Positions 22,946 through 30,781 of a stretch of DNA of 64,000 nucleotides are shown here, in pieces. Origin of the DNA: Candidatus Peregrinibacteria bacterium CG10_big_fil_rev_8_21_14_0_10_49_16 (lineage in GTDB: Bacteria; Patescibacteriota; Gracilibacteria; Peribacterales; Peribacteraceae). The translations under genes and the position numbers were made by a program. Below the pieces are notes generated by a model. The model was given only the letters and a program-made list of their open reading frames with translations. It had not been told where the DNA came from and searched no databases. Within the stretch, counting starts at the first letter, position 1; each line of letters begins with the position of its first letter. The DNA lies in the NCBI GenBank assembly GCA_002772605.1, contig PFDS01000040.1:733-64732 (forward strand), given 5' to 3'.

Positions 22946-23836
22946 ATGAGTTGGATTCCTTTTGCGCTCATTGCCCCATTTTTTTGGGCTTCATCTAATT
23001 TTGTAGATAAATATATTCTGGAAAAGCACATAAAAGGAATCTTTGATTTTCTCTTTTTCTCTACAATCAGCAGTTGGTTATTCACAGTAGTTATTTTGCT
23101 CGTTATAGGAATACCAGAATGGAGCGTATTTTCTTGGATTCCCATTGCCACGGGCATGGTTCTTGTCTATTCCTATGGCTTCTATGGAAAAGCATTGGAA
23201 CTAGGCGAGACATCCCGCCTAGTCATCCTATTCAAACTCGTGCCCGTATTCACTGTTATTCTAGCTTTTCTATTTTTACAACAAACTCTCTCTCCGCATG
23301 AAGTTGTTGGTTTTATGATCGTTTTATGTGGTGCGATGATCGTATCACTGGAAAGAACTAAGGGGTTATTCACCAAGGGACTTGGGATGATTCTCATTGC
23401 CATTCTTATTTGGTCCATCATGACGCTCTTTGTGGATTTCGGACTGACCAAGATGTCTTTTTGGGAATACCTCCTTCTGGATAACCTCGGATCAGCACTA
23501 GCGGGACCAACATTATGTATTATCCCCTCAATCCGAAAACAGGTTCTCCATGGGATCAAGACAGCAAATCTTGGTAAATATGCCTGCTTTACCTGGAATA
23601 ATCTTACAGATTTCCTCGGTCAGCTCATGTTCAAGAAAGCTCTGGTACTTGCTCCGTCTGCCGGCTTAGTAACAGTTGTAGTTCAAGTACAATCCTTCTA
23701 TTCGATAAGTATCGGCGTGCTGCTTACGCTCTTCTTACCGCATCTCATTACAGAAGACATCTCTTATCGTACTTTGATAAAAAAGCTCTTTGGAGCTCTG
23801 ATCATGTTCTCTGGCGTGTACGTTCTGCTAGTTTAG
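22946..23836 (+). CDS. EamA/DMT family transporter
   Basis: A 296-residue membrane protein with ten predicted helices in two five-helix halves, the drug/metabolite transporter layout. The first half starts FALIAPFFWASSNFVDKYIL, and later YGFYGKALELGETSR with VPVFTVILAFLFLQQTLS shows the EamA pattern. The second half includes LVTVVVQVQSFYSISIGVLLTLFLPH. The substrate is unknown. TATAGT lies 8 nt before the ATG. Its base composition is somewhat AT-richer than the neighbouring genes. Confidence 0.88.
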   Translation: MSWIPFALIAPFFWASSNFVDKYILEKHIKGIFDFLFFSTISSWLFTVVILLVIGIPEWSVFSWIPIATGMVLVYSYGFYGKALELGETSRLVILFKLVPVFTVILAFLFLQQTLSPHEVVGFMIVLCGAMIVSLERTKGLFTKGLGMILIAILIWSIMTLFVDFGLTKMSFWEYLLLDNLGSALAGPTLCIIPSIRKQVLHGIKTANLGKYACFTWNNLTDFLGQLMFKKALVLAPSAGLVTVVVQVQSFYSISIGVLLTLFLPHLITEDISYRTLIKKLFGALIMFSGVYVLLV

Positions 23837-23895
23837 AACTTTGTTATATGTTCGCGTACCATTTAGCGAGCAGTAACCGTCCACTAGAAGAAATG

Positions 23896-23970
23896 TGGAG
23901 CGGGTAACGGGAATCGAACCCGTATGTTCAGCTTGGAAGGCTGACGTACTAGCCATTGTACTATACCCGC
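23896..23970 (-). tRNA. tRNA-Gly(TCC)
   Basis: Minus-strand cloverleaf. The acceptor GCGGGTA pairs with TACCCGC, the anticodon loop CTTCCAA gives TCC, and the T-arm is ACGGG-TTCGATT-CCCGT. The discriminator is T and CCA is encoded. It complements the GCC isoacceptor at 1380, so GGA and GGG glycine codons are covered. Confidence 0.96.
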
Positions 23971-23984
23971 CTGCTTCCTATAGC

Positions 23985-24839
23985 TTATCGTCGCTTGAGC
24001 AGTAACTCAATGGCTGTCTGTATCCAGATTGTTTGTGTTCGGATACGTTTTTCCATTTCCCATACTGTAGGTGTTTCTGTCGTAAATGAGTGATCTGTGT
24101 ACTGTTTCGGAGTCTTATTGACCCCATTCATATAGCCCTCAAATGTTGCATCTTCCGCATAGGGCGGATGAGCACAGGCTTCAGGATAAGCCACGACACC
24201 GCCTGTATTCTTCTCTGTGTACACCTCTGGCCACTGACACACTTCCATATCGTTAGGCAGAGCTGCAATTAATTGTGGACCAATGCGATGTCGTACATCT
24301 GCCATTGTCTCAAAAAGAAAACATGCATGTGGATTGTCTTTTTCTGTAAACCCCTCCCCTGAAGCATCTGCTGGTACTTCATGACAATCCATTGTAAATG
24401 CAAAACGTACACCAGTAGCCCGGAGCCACTGTTCTATGGCCTGCACTTCCTGTTGTTCTGTCTCTTTATTAAACGAACGATTAAGGTCGACACCATTCGC
24501 AGCAAACCGTGTGTCCAATTCAAAACCGCTCGGGTTCACGCAAGGAAACACATAGGCATTACACACAGTATCCTGCTCCTGAATACGGTTGCGTAACCAA
24601 TCAATGACCGTATACACGCCAGCAGGCTCATCGCCATGCACGCCCCCGGAAAGAAGAATAGTAGGTTTACCAGGATGAAATGTACGCGGGTACTGCACCA
24701 GAAATAGCGGCCGAGATGATATACCAGGATACGACACTTCTGCCAATGGTTGCACATGGCAATGATCCATCTTCAGTAACGGATCTTGTACATCCCGCAT
24801 AAACGAACGACGGAAGACGCGTGGCTGTTCTTGTTTCAT
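23985..24839 (-). CDS. M14-type zinc carboxypeptidase / deacylase-like protein
   Basis: A 284-residue enzyme of the zinc carboxypeptidase / succinylglutamate desuccinylase superfamily. Zinc ligands fit His68-Gly-Asp-Glu71 in SGGVHGDEPAG and His153 in MDCHE. The substrate-side signature is PCVNPSGFELDTR...NGVDLNRSF. A candidate catalytic Glu lies in TVWEMEKR near the C-terminus. It could trim peptides or deacylate amino acids. The ATG at 24839 is chosen over an in-frame extension. It lies 13 nt downstream of the uridine phosphorylase gene on the same strand, suggesting an operon. Confidence 0.85.
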   Translation of the reverse strand: MKQEQPRVFRRSFMRDVQDPLLKMDHCHVQPLAEVSYPGISSRPLFLVQYPRTFHPGKPTILLSGGVHGDEPAGVYTVIDWLRNRIQEQDTVCNAYVFPCVNPSGFELDTRFAANGVDLNRSFNKETEQQEVQAIEQWLRATGVRFAFTMDCHEVPADASGEGFTEKDNPHACFLFETMADVRHRIGPQLIAALPNDMEVCQWPEVYTEKNTGGVVAYPEACAHPPYAEDATFEGYMNGVNKTPKQYTDHSFTTETPTVWEMEKRIRTQTIWIQTAIELLLKRR

Positions 24840-24852
24840 ATATGAGGAAGGG

Positions 24853-25722
24853 TTAACGTGCACAACTCATATGCCGTGCCTGAATATAGCGCAGAACAAG
24901 CTCTTGTGGACGCAGGATATAGGAAGCCAGTTCTTCTGGGCTCGCATGCACTTGATCGTCTTCCAGACGGTTCAGGATCGTTGCACACACAGATGCAGCA
25001 CGAATGCCGGCACGATGACAGAAGGCAGCCAGCATGGTTGTTTCCATTTCAATATTACATACGCCGGCACGATGAAGTTCTTGTAAGTACGCACACTGCT
25101 GCGCATGAGTAAATGGAGGAGAGAGAGCACCATCCAAACGAGCCTGTTGTTCGTAGAAATCATCAACACTTAACGTTTTTCCTGTAGCAACAGGAAGACC
25201 ATCGGCATGCTCCAGAAGAGATTCTCGTATGAGAGGATCCAGTTGTGTTGGCGTACATTGCGTCTCTCCCAACACAATCTGCTCGTGCCATGGTTCCAAT
25301 TTGGCATTCACACCCTCCTTAGAAATCACCACTGTTCCCGGATTCAGACCAATACCCCCTGATGTCCCGATACGAATATATTCGGGATCATCACACCCTG
25401 CATGAAAAAGAAGCTTGGTTACTTCGTGAAGCAAAATAGAAATCGATGGCATCCCCATACCATGAGATACAGAGATAACGGGACCAACTTTATACAGGGA
25501 AAACCGTTCGATTTTGCCGATAGGTTCCAAAGAACAGTCAATATTCAACTGATCGGCAGAGTAGCGAGCAAAGGCCTGAGCACGCGCTGGACTTCCGCCC
25601 ATACACACAACGGAAACATCTCCAAACATCTCCATCAGATTCATATCCGTATCCAGTCCCAGATGATAGAACACATCTGGTTGCAAACGCTGCAGATAAG
25701 GATTCATCTTCCATTTCACCAT
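24853..25722 (-). CDS. udp: Uridine phosphorylase, animal-like type
   Basis: A 289-residue NP-I family nucleoside phosphorylase that converts uridine and phosphate to uracil and ribose-1-phosphate for pyrimidine salvage. Key segments are VISVSHGMGMPSISILLHEVTKLL, the phosphate-loop-like RIGTSGGIGLNPGTVVI, and the ribose-binding NIEMETTMLAAF. The segments resemble the longer UPP1/UPP2-type sequences more than E. coli Udp. TATGAT lies 8 nt before the ATG at 25722. The M14-like gene follows closely, forming a probable two-gene unit. Confidence 0.9.
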   Translation of the reverse strand: MVKWKMNPYLQRLQPDVFYHLGLDTDMNLMEMFGDVSVVCMGGSPARAQAFARYSADQLNIDCSLEPIGKIERFSLYKVGPVISVSHGMGMPSISILLHEVTKLLFHAGCDDPEYIRIGTSGGIGLNPGTVVISKEGVNAKLEPWHEQIVLGETQCTPTQLDPLIRESLLEHADGLPVATGKTLSVDDFYEQQARLDGALSPPFTHAQQCAYLQELHRAGVCNIEMETTMLAAFCHRAGIRAASVCATILNRLEDDQVHASPEELASYILRPQELVLRYIQARHMSCAR

Positions 25723-25747
25723 GATCTTGCATCATACTCTCATATAT

Positions 25748-25777
25748 ATAAAAAACCAGCAGCATGCGCTGCTGGTT
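25748..25777 (-). terminator. Rho-independent terminator after the Rieske gene
   Basis: The arms AACCAGCAGC and GCTGCTGGTT form a 10-bp stem with an ATGC-type loop, followed on the minus strand by a T-run (the A-run at 25750-25755). It lies 13 nt after the stop of the Rieske oxygenase gene. Confidence 0.85.
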
Positions 25778-25790
25778 CCGCTCATGTAGG

Positions 25791-26903
25791 TTAGAGAAGT
25801 TCGTCCGACGGCGGGTACGCCGCAGGAAGGAGGTGCTCATGCACCAATTGGTGCCAACGGAAGACCGCTGCTTCCTTGTCAGGCACATATGAGCCCGGAC
25901 GATCGTAGGAAAGCGACAATCCGCCGCGAATACGTGCACAAAGCACGTTATCTTCGCCTTGGGTTTCCCGGCTGCTCCGCGTGCTGTCCTCCCTGAAACT
26001 ACTTCCCACATCCTTAGCAAAGAAGTAGTAGAAGTGAAGCATGCAACGATCAGGAGCGACCGGTTCCACGACATTCACATCAAGCACGCGGTCACCACTC
26101 TCATTGAACATCGTATTCGGAAAGAGTGACCAGTACCGCGCAGTACCGGAACGCACTGTCCCACTCTCTTGTTTGAATGGGGCATATTGCAGTGCGAAGT
26201 GACTGGAAACCTCCACGCGGTAATCCGGACTGATCGTCGCGGCAAGACTGGGATGTGCGCTGCGATGATACAAACCATCATTGTAGTTATCCATCACATG
26301 CAGCCAGCTCGCGTGGATGTCATGCGTATCCTTTCCGGCGTATTCCATCGCCGCAAAGTGCGAACCGCGCTCGTAGAGTGAGCCCATCGTCTCCGCAAAG
26401 TCCGGCGGATCACTATCCATGCACACCCATACGAATGGGCCCCATTCCCTCACGGGAAAACTCTTCAGATTGTGCATGCCGGCACGGCAGAAACCATCCG
26501 GGGTATCCGGTGCAATGCGCAGTTCTCCCTTGAGGTTCCATGTCCATCGGTGATTGGGGCACTGGATCCTCTCTGTAGATGCACAATCTGCATCGAAGAG
26601 TTGCGTCCCCCAATGCGTGCATGAGTTAGGAAACGCACGCAACACTCCTTCCCGGTCACGAACGAGCACCATCGGATGCCCTGCAATCTGGATACAGCAC
26701 ACAGACTCAGGCTCAGAAATACCATCCTGCAATGCAGCAATCTGCCACGTCCTGCGGAAAATGTACCGCTGCTGAAGCTGAAACATCCATGGATCTAAAA
26801 ACCAAGACACCGGGGGACGTTGCGCTCTATCAAGAGGCAAGGTCGGGTCAAACTGGTCAAGTTCGTGAGCGAGACACTCACGATCAGGTCGAGAGAGGTT
26901 CAT
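25791..26903 (-). CDS. Rieske non-heme iron oxygenase, alpha-subunit type
   Basis: A 370-residue oxygenase. The N-terminal Rieske [2Fe-2S] domain has the ligands Cys-Thr-His in NSCTHWGTQLF and Cys-Pro-Asn-His in IQCPNHRWTW. The C-terminal catalytic domain has the mononuclear iron site DNYNDGLYHRSAHP with two His ligands and the bridging Asp. Overall it resembles choline monooxygenase-like and ring-hydroxylating enzymes; the substrate is unknown and no reductase or ferredoxin gene is adjacent. The start ATG is preceded by GGAGAT, a true Shine-Dalgarno sequence. The gene is visibly GC-richer than its neighbours and has its own terminator, consistent with horizontal acquisition. Confidence 0.9.
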   Translation of the reverse strand: MNLSRPDRECLAHELDQFDPTLPLDRAQRPPVSWFLDPWMFQLQQRYIFRRTWQIAALQDGISEPESVCCIQIAGHPMVLVRDREGVLRAFPNSCTHWGTQLFDADCASTERIQCPNHRWTWNLKGELRIAPDTPDGFCRAGMHNLKSFPVREWGPFVWVCMDSDPPDFAETMGSLYERGSHFAAMEYAGKDTHDIHASWLHVMDNYNDGLYHRSAHPSLAATISPDYRVEVSSHFALQYAPFKQESGTVRSGTARYWSLFPNTMFNESGDRVLDVNVVEPVAPDRCMLHFYYFFAKDVGSSFREDSTRSSRETQGEDNVLCARIRGGLSLSYDRPGSYVPDKEAAVFRWHQLVHEHLLPAAYPPSDELL

Positions 26904-26946
26904 GCGATATCTCCTTTTCTGAAATGCAAATGAGCGGCTGTTTATG

Positions 26947-28575
26947 CTAGCGCTCCAGTTTACGCCGGGCAAGCTCGTACCCCGGCTGCACGTTCAACGC
27001 ATTCTCAAAGGATACATGCGCATCTGACATACGACCCTGCCTTTCATAGGCCACACCAAGATTGTAGTGCAGTTCTGGAATATTGAAATCGAGTTCCCGC
27101 CCACGTTCCAGAAGTTTAGTAGCACGACGCGTCTCCCCCTGTAAAAGAACCAAACCGCCAAGTTGAGAATATCCCTGTCCATCATGAGATTGTAAGGCAA
27201 CATACCTCTCAAACAGTGGCACTGCTTCTGTAAATTTCTCCTGCACCACCAATACGCGTCCTAAACTAAACAGCGCTCGTGGATTCTCTTTCACTGAAAG
27301 CGACTGCCGATAGAGCTCTTCTGCTTCTGAGAGCTTTCCTTCCTGTGCACGAAAACCTGCAAGATTGTTATAGGCAAGATGGGAATTACTGTAGTGATCA
27401 ATGACATTCTGAAAAAGTCTCTCGCTGTTTTTCCAGACCATTGACTGCTGATATGTCAGCCAAGCAAATAGAACAGTGACAGTGCAAGTTACATAGAGAG
27501 TTTTGTGCCAACGTAGCATGGCTACACCCACAAGAAACAGTGGCACAAGGATGGCCAAGTACGCATACCTGTCTGACGCGAAGTACACATCAAGTGAACC
27601 ACTGTCACTCCCCTTCAGTACATTTGCAAATGAGGGAAGGAGAAAAAAGATAAAGAGCAACCATAATGCCACCCACAAACGGTCCCTGCGCAACCGAAGC
27701 CACGCACCCACAGAAATACCAACAAGAAGGAACATTCCAAGAAGCACACGCACATTCAAGAACGACACTGCATCAGTAAACGGATAGAGAATCGCAAGTT
27801 TTGTAGGAAGGAAAAATTTCTGGATGTAAAACGGAACCGATACAAACGGCATGAGAAGCAGAGTGCCCCAATCTGTGACCTGCGCACGTTTCCCAAAGAG
27901 TGCAATGACAACGAAGAGAGCTGCTAAAGCAAAGTACGGGCATTTTTCACGAATAGATCGTCGATCTACATGTCCGTCTTTATACCAATCCAAAAGAAGT
28001 AGCATGAATGGCAAGAGAGCAATGGAGACTTTGGAGAGTAGCCCCAACGCAAAGGCACTGACACTCAACCAATACCCATGTGTCAGGGTGACACGTGCAT
28101 TTCTCCACTGTAAAAACAGATAAACACTACTCAGAAAGAACATGCTTGATAAGAGATCTTTCCGTGCCGCTCCCCATACGACTGTTTCCACGACCAGTGG
28201 GTGTACTGAAAAGAGTAACGCGCAGAGTAGCGCTATATACTCTCTAAAAAATCGTCGAAAAATCAGAAATACCAGCAGTGTGTTCACCACATGCAAAAGC
28301 AGATTCGTAGCGTGAACAACCATCGGATCAAATCCGCCAAATAGCGCGTATTCCAGCTGGTACGTCAGAAGTGTCAGCGGTATGTAGAGTTCCGGATCAT
28401 ATGTCGTAAACGCACGTTTCACATTCGCCCATGACAATCCTTGAGAGGTGGGATTATCAATAATAAGCAACTCGTCATCAAGCGCAACGAACTCGTTGGA
28501 AAGAGATTGAAAAAAAACAAGAAGAGGTAGTGCGATGATGCACAGAACTGCGAGCCACGTTTGCTTCACTTGCAT
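26947..28575 (-). CDS. TPR-containing multi-pass membrane protein (TMTC/GT-C-like)
   Basis: A 542-residue protein. The N-terminal two thirds hold about ten transmembrane helices. The first extracytoplasmic loop carries the acidic pair in EFVALDDELLI, and YIPLTLLTYQLEYALFG follows, as in TMTC-type O-glycosyltransferases (GT-C fold). The C-terminal third (about 385-542) has four or more tetratricopeptide repeats. It may glycosylate secreted proteins or act in envelope assembly, which is an inference from architecture. TATGAT lies exactly 6 nt before the ATG. It is upstream of the Rieske gene on the same strand, but that gene has its own ribosome binding site. Confidence 0.8.
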   Translation of the reverse strand: MQVKQTWLAVLCIIALPLLVFFQSLSNEFVALDDELLIIDNPTSQGLSWANVKRAFTTYDPELYIPLTLLTYQLEYALFGGFDPMVVHATNLLLHVVNTLLVFLIFRRFFREYIALLCALLFSVHPLVVETVVWGAARKDLLSSMFFLSSVYLFLQWRNARVTLTHGYWLSVSAFALGLLSKVSIALLPFMLLLLDWYKDGHVDRRSIREKCPYFALAALFVVIALFGKRAQVTDWGTLLLMPFVSVPFYIQKFFLPTKLAILYPFTDAVSFLNVRVLLGMFLLVGISVGAWLRLRRDRLWVALWLLFIFFLLPSFANVLKGSDSGSLDVYFASDRYAYLAILVPLFLVGVAMLRWHKTLYVTCTVTVLFAWLTYQQSMVWKNSERLFQNVIDHYSNSHLAYNNLAGFRAQEGKLSEAEELYRQSLSVKENPRALFSLGRVLVVQEKFTEAVPLFERYVALQSHDGQGYSQLGGLVLLQGETRRATKLLERGRELDFNIPELHYNLGVAYERQGRMSDAHVSFENALNVQPGYELARRKLER

Positions 28576-28618
28576 AAAAAAATCATACCATTTTTCAGAC
28601 TGCGAGCCTCACCCTGAA

Positions 28619-28639
28619 CCCTCTCCCAATGGGAGAGGG
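28619..28639. repeat. Short intergenic hairpin repeat
   Basis: CCCTCTCCC-AAT-GGGAGAGGG is a perfect 9-bp hairpin upstream of the DUF84 gene. It is preceded by CACCCTGAAC, the same lead-in seen at the tatD tail (4180s) and in similar form at 32293, so it belongs to a dispersed repeat class. Confidence 0.65.
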
Positions 28640-28658
28640 AAGAAGGTATACTCCTTTC

Positions 28659-29204
28659 ATGCGCATTGCAGTCGGGTCTCTCAACCCCGCAAAAATCGAA
28701 GCCGTGCGAGAAGCATTCGCAGACATGTGGCCACGCGAAACATGGATCGTTGAAAGCGTTGCCGTACCGTCAGGTGTATCCGACCAGCCAATGAGTGATG
28801 AAGAGAGTGTGCGTGGTGCACGTAACCGTGCAGAGAACGCACTTCGAGCTCTTGAAGCAGATTTCGCTGTGGGACTTGAGGGAGGCATCCAACGTATTGA
28901 CGGACAGTACTACGATTGTGGATGGGCAGTGGTGATCGATAAAGAAGGATTTGAGGGAGTAGGCTCCAGTGTCCGCATGCGCGTTCCTGAAGCGATCATG
29001 GAGCGTATCGGACAAGGCGAAGAACTCGGTAGTGCCATCGACCGTATTTTTGGTACAGACAATGCAAAAGAGAAAGAAGGACACTTCGGTCTCATGACCA
29101 ATAACCGGATCACCCGCGCGGAGGGGTACAAAGACGGTGTCCTCTCAGCACTGGGGTGCTTTTTGCATAAAGAGTTATTTACATCTGCGGCCGTCGCTTC
29201 TTAA
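28659..29204 (+). CDS. Inosine/xanthosine triphosphatase (YjjX/DUF84 family)
   Basis: A 181-residue house-cleaning enzyme that hydrolyses ITP and XTP so deaminated purines are not incorporated. The signatures are the N-terminal VGSLNPAKIEAVREAF, the acidic DEESVRGARNRAENAL, FAVGLEGGI and the C-terminal NNRITRAEGYKDGVLSAL. TATACT lies exactly 6 nt before the ATG at 28659. The 3' end overlaps the convergent HD-domain gene by 26 nt. Both genes act in nucleotide-pool maintenance. Confidence 0.92.
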   Translation: MRIAVGSLNPAKIEAVREAFADMWPRETWIVESVAVPSGVSDQPMSDEESVRGARNRAENALRALEADFAVGLEGGIQRIDGQYYDCGWAVVIDKEGFEGVGSSVRMRVPEAIMERIGQGEELGSAIDRIFGTDNAKEKEGHFGLMTNNRITRAEGYKDGVLSALGCFLHKELFTSAAVAS

Positions 29205-29721
29205 GCGCAAAAAATATGTCGCGCACGAGATCATCGTGCATTTCTTTTTCCACAAAATCGAAAAATTCAGACAAATCTTTTTGATATTTCTGTTCGTACT
29301 CTAATGTTTGAAGCGCCAAATCTAGCCGTTCCAGCTGACGAGCAGCTTTTGCCTCCGGCGTCTCACCTGCCTCAAACTCTTCCCACAACCCTACAATCAC
29401 ATCACCTTTGGGAAATTTCTTGCATAACTTCCGCATCGCCTCACGTTCACGCCTTTCTTTTTCTTCCGGGAGCACATTATCAGCTGGGATAATATCCCCT
29501 ACTTCCGGATCACTCTCCGCAAGATCGTGCACAGCAAGAATCTGCACAAGTCTTCCCACATCAACACCCAGTTGAGACCCAAGAATGCATCCAAGAAGAA
29601 CAGATCCAGAAAGATGATCAGCAACAGATTCAGGGTGATCAAACTGCTCTCGTACCCACCCACGCCGACGAAGTTCTTTTAGACGAACAACTTGTTGCAG
29701 TGCATCTATGAGAACATCCAT
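29179..29721 (-). CDS. HD-domain 5'-deoxynucleotidase-like protein (HDDC2/YfbR type)
   Basis: A 180-residue metal-dependent phosphohydrolase. The HD signature appears as ESVADHLSGSVLL (first His), LAVHDLAESDPEVGDI (the HD pair) and the conserved EEKERREREAM, as in HDDC2/YfbR enzymes that dephosphorylate dNMPs. The C-terminus is helical and basic. The ATG at 29721 is chosen by family alignment. Overlap with the convergent DUF84 gene is 26 nt. Confidence 0.88.
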   Translation of the reverse strand: MDVLIDALQQVVRLKELRRRGWVREQFDHPESVADHLSGSVLLGCILGSQLGVDVGRLVQILAVHDLAESDPEVGDIIPADNVLPEEKERREREAMRKLCKKFPKGDVIVGLWEEFEAGETPEAKAARQLERLDLALQTLEYEQKYQKDLSEFFDFVEKEMHDDLVRDIFFALKKRRPQM

Positions 29722-29798
29722 GCATCCAGTGTGCTGGAACTTCTCCTCAAACACTAGTAGACTTTTTCACGATCCTTACGAACGAAAGGAGGTGGCAC

Positions 29799-29939
29799 AT
29801 GTCACTTCAGGGGATCCGGCGTCTTTTTCTCTATCTTGTCTTCGGCGGACTACTTGGTGTTCCTCTTATCGGATGTTCGGAGAAACCGAAAGAGGAAAAC
29901 ACCAAGAAACAATCCGACAAAGACAAAAAAGATTGCTGA
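29799..29939 (+). CDS. Small putative lipoprotein
   Basis: A 46-residue protein. The N-terminus MSLQGIRRLFLYLVFGGLLG is a signal peptide, and Leu-Ile-Gly-Cys at residues 23-26 is a lipobox, so lipidation of Cys26 is expected. The mature part is a 20-residue highly charged tail (KPKEENTKKQSDKDKKDC) that ends in Cys. AAGGAGG lies 6 nt upstream of the ATG, an excellent ribosome binding site. A strong terminator follows 38 nt after the stop, so this is a compact monocistronic unit. The size resembles entericidin-like or small colicin-lysis-type lipoproteins, but no homology is evident. Confidence 0.7.
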   Translation: MSLQGIRRLFLYLVFGGLLGVPLIGCSEKPKEENTKKQSDKDKKDC

Positions 29940-29977
29940 ACGCCGAAAAAGTAGTCACGCGTGACGTGGCTTTCGTA

Positions 29978-30005
29978 GGCGGAGCAACTCTGCTCCGCCC
30001 TTTTT
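29978..30005 (+). terminator. Rho-independent terminator after the small lipoprotein
   Basis: GGCGGAGCA-ACTC-TGCTCCGCC is a 9-bp perfect stem followed by CTTTTT. It also lies at the 3' edge of the convergent CxxC protein gene. Confidence 0.9.
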
Positions 30006-30417
30006 ATACTTCTGGAGGCGTAAACTCCATTCCACAGTTACTGCATGTACACATAGGCGTATCGTCTTTGTAGCGAACAGAGATGCGCTTCTTTGTCGTG
30101 GACTTCTGTGTTTGCAATGCTCTCTTTCCATCCTTCTCCAAATGAAATATCTGCTTTCCTTTTACTGTGAAACCATTCATTAAACCGCACTTTGGGCACT
30201 GTAACAGCAGCTGCTCCGGGTTATCTTCTGTATCTGTCAATGTGCGAATTTTCTCAGATAGAAGCACCACCTGCTGAAAAAGGTCACCATCTTCCTCTTC
30301 GATCACAATACGAACATCAGCAAACCCTTCCCCAGGAATACCTGCACGCTTTCCATGTAAACGTCTCCCATACTCCTCCCGTGTTTCCGGCCAGTGTTCT
30401 CTCATTTTCGAGAACAT
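30004..30417 (-). CDS. Hypothetical zinc-ribbon protein
   Basis: A 137-residue soluble protein with two CxxC knuckles, LQCPKCGLMNGF (about residues 74-77) and CTCSNCGMEF (about 128-131), which can form one zinc ribbon. A basic segment lies between them (GKRALQTQKSTTKKRISVRYKDD). The first half is acidic (VIEEEDGDLF). No DNA- or RNA-processing domain is recognised. ATG 30417 is used; ATG 30405 is possible. It overlaps the stop of the holin-like gene upstream by 16 nt, so they are probably cotranscribed. Confidence 0.6.
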   Translation of the reverse strand: MFSKMREHWPETREEYGRRLHGKRAGIPGEGFADVRIVIEEEDGDLFQQVVLLSEKIRTLTDTEDNPEQLLLQCPKCGLMNGFTVKGKQIFHLEKDGKRALQTQKSTTKKRISVRYKDDTPMCTCSNCGMEFTPPEV

Positions 30418-30674
30418 AACCAGTTATAGAGCCACGCAAAGATGTACCCGCCGATAAATGCATCGATGAACCCCCATACACCGCCAATGAGACTGCCTTC
30501 CGGAGTTGCGCTGTATCCCAGATATCCCGAACCAATGAAGTCGACAATAGGCGCTCCGACCTGTGCAAACGCTGCAAGAAATCCCAAGAGGAAAATGCCC
30601 AGTCCCCACGTGATGCCACAGGCAAGCGCAAAATTTTGAACATGAAACAGTTGATTCTTAGCCATGGTATACAT
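30402..30674 (-). CDS. Holin-like small membrane protein
   Basis: A 90-residue protein with two transmembrane regions. The first is ALACGITWGLGIFLLGFLAAF, and the second is GSLIGGVWGFIDAFIGGYIFAWLYNWL. The latter pattern is that of short proteins annotated 'bacteriophage holin' in archaea and CPR; despite the name there is no phage context here. GAGGAG lies 4 nt upstream of ATG 30674, which decides the start over the longer in-frame extension. It probably forms a two-gene unit with the zinc-ribbon gene. True function is unknown. Confidence 0.72.
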   Translation of the reverse strand: MYTMAKNQLFHVQNFALACGITWGLGIFLLGFLAAFAQVGAPIVDFIGSGYLGYSATPEGSLIGGVWGFIDAFIGGYIFAWLYNWLCSRK

Positions 30675-30781
30675 CGTACTCCTCATTCGAAGAGGCACCT
30701 CTAGACAAAAATATAAACAGAAGTAGTTTCGCATATCATCATTTGCAATGAAGACATAAAAGGGGTATACAGTACGATTCC

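Noticed and set aside
29978..30005. Riboswitch or structured leader for the lipoprotein region
   Set aside because: The hairpin is downstream of the gene and followed by T5, so it is a terminator.
30402..30674. Prophage, suggested by a holin-like protein
   Set aside because: No other phage gene is present. Such two-helix proteins occur outside phages in archaea and CPR.
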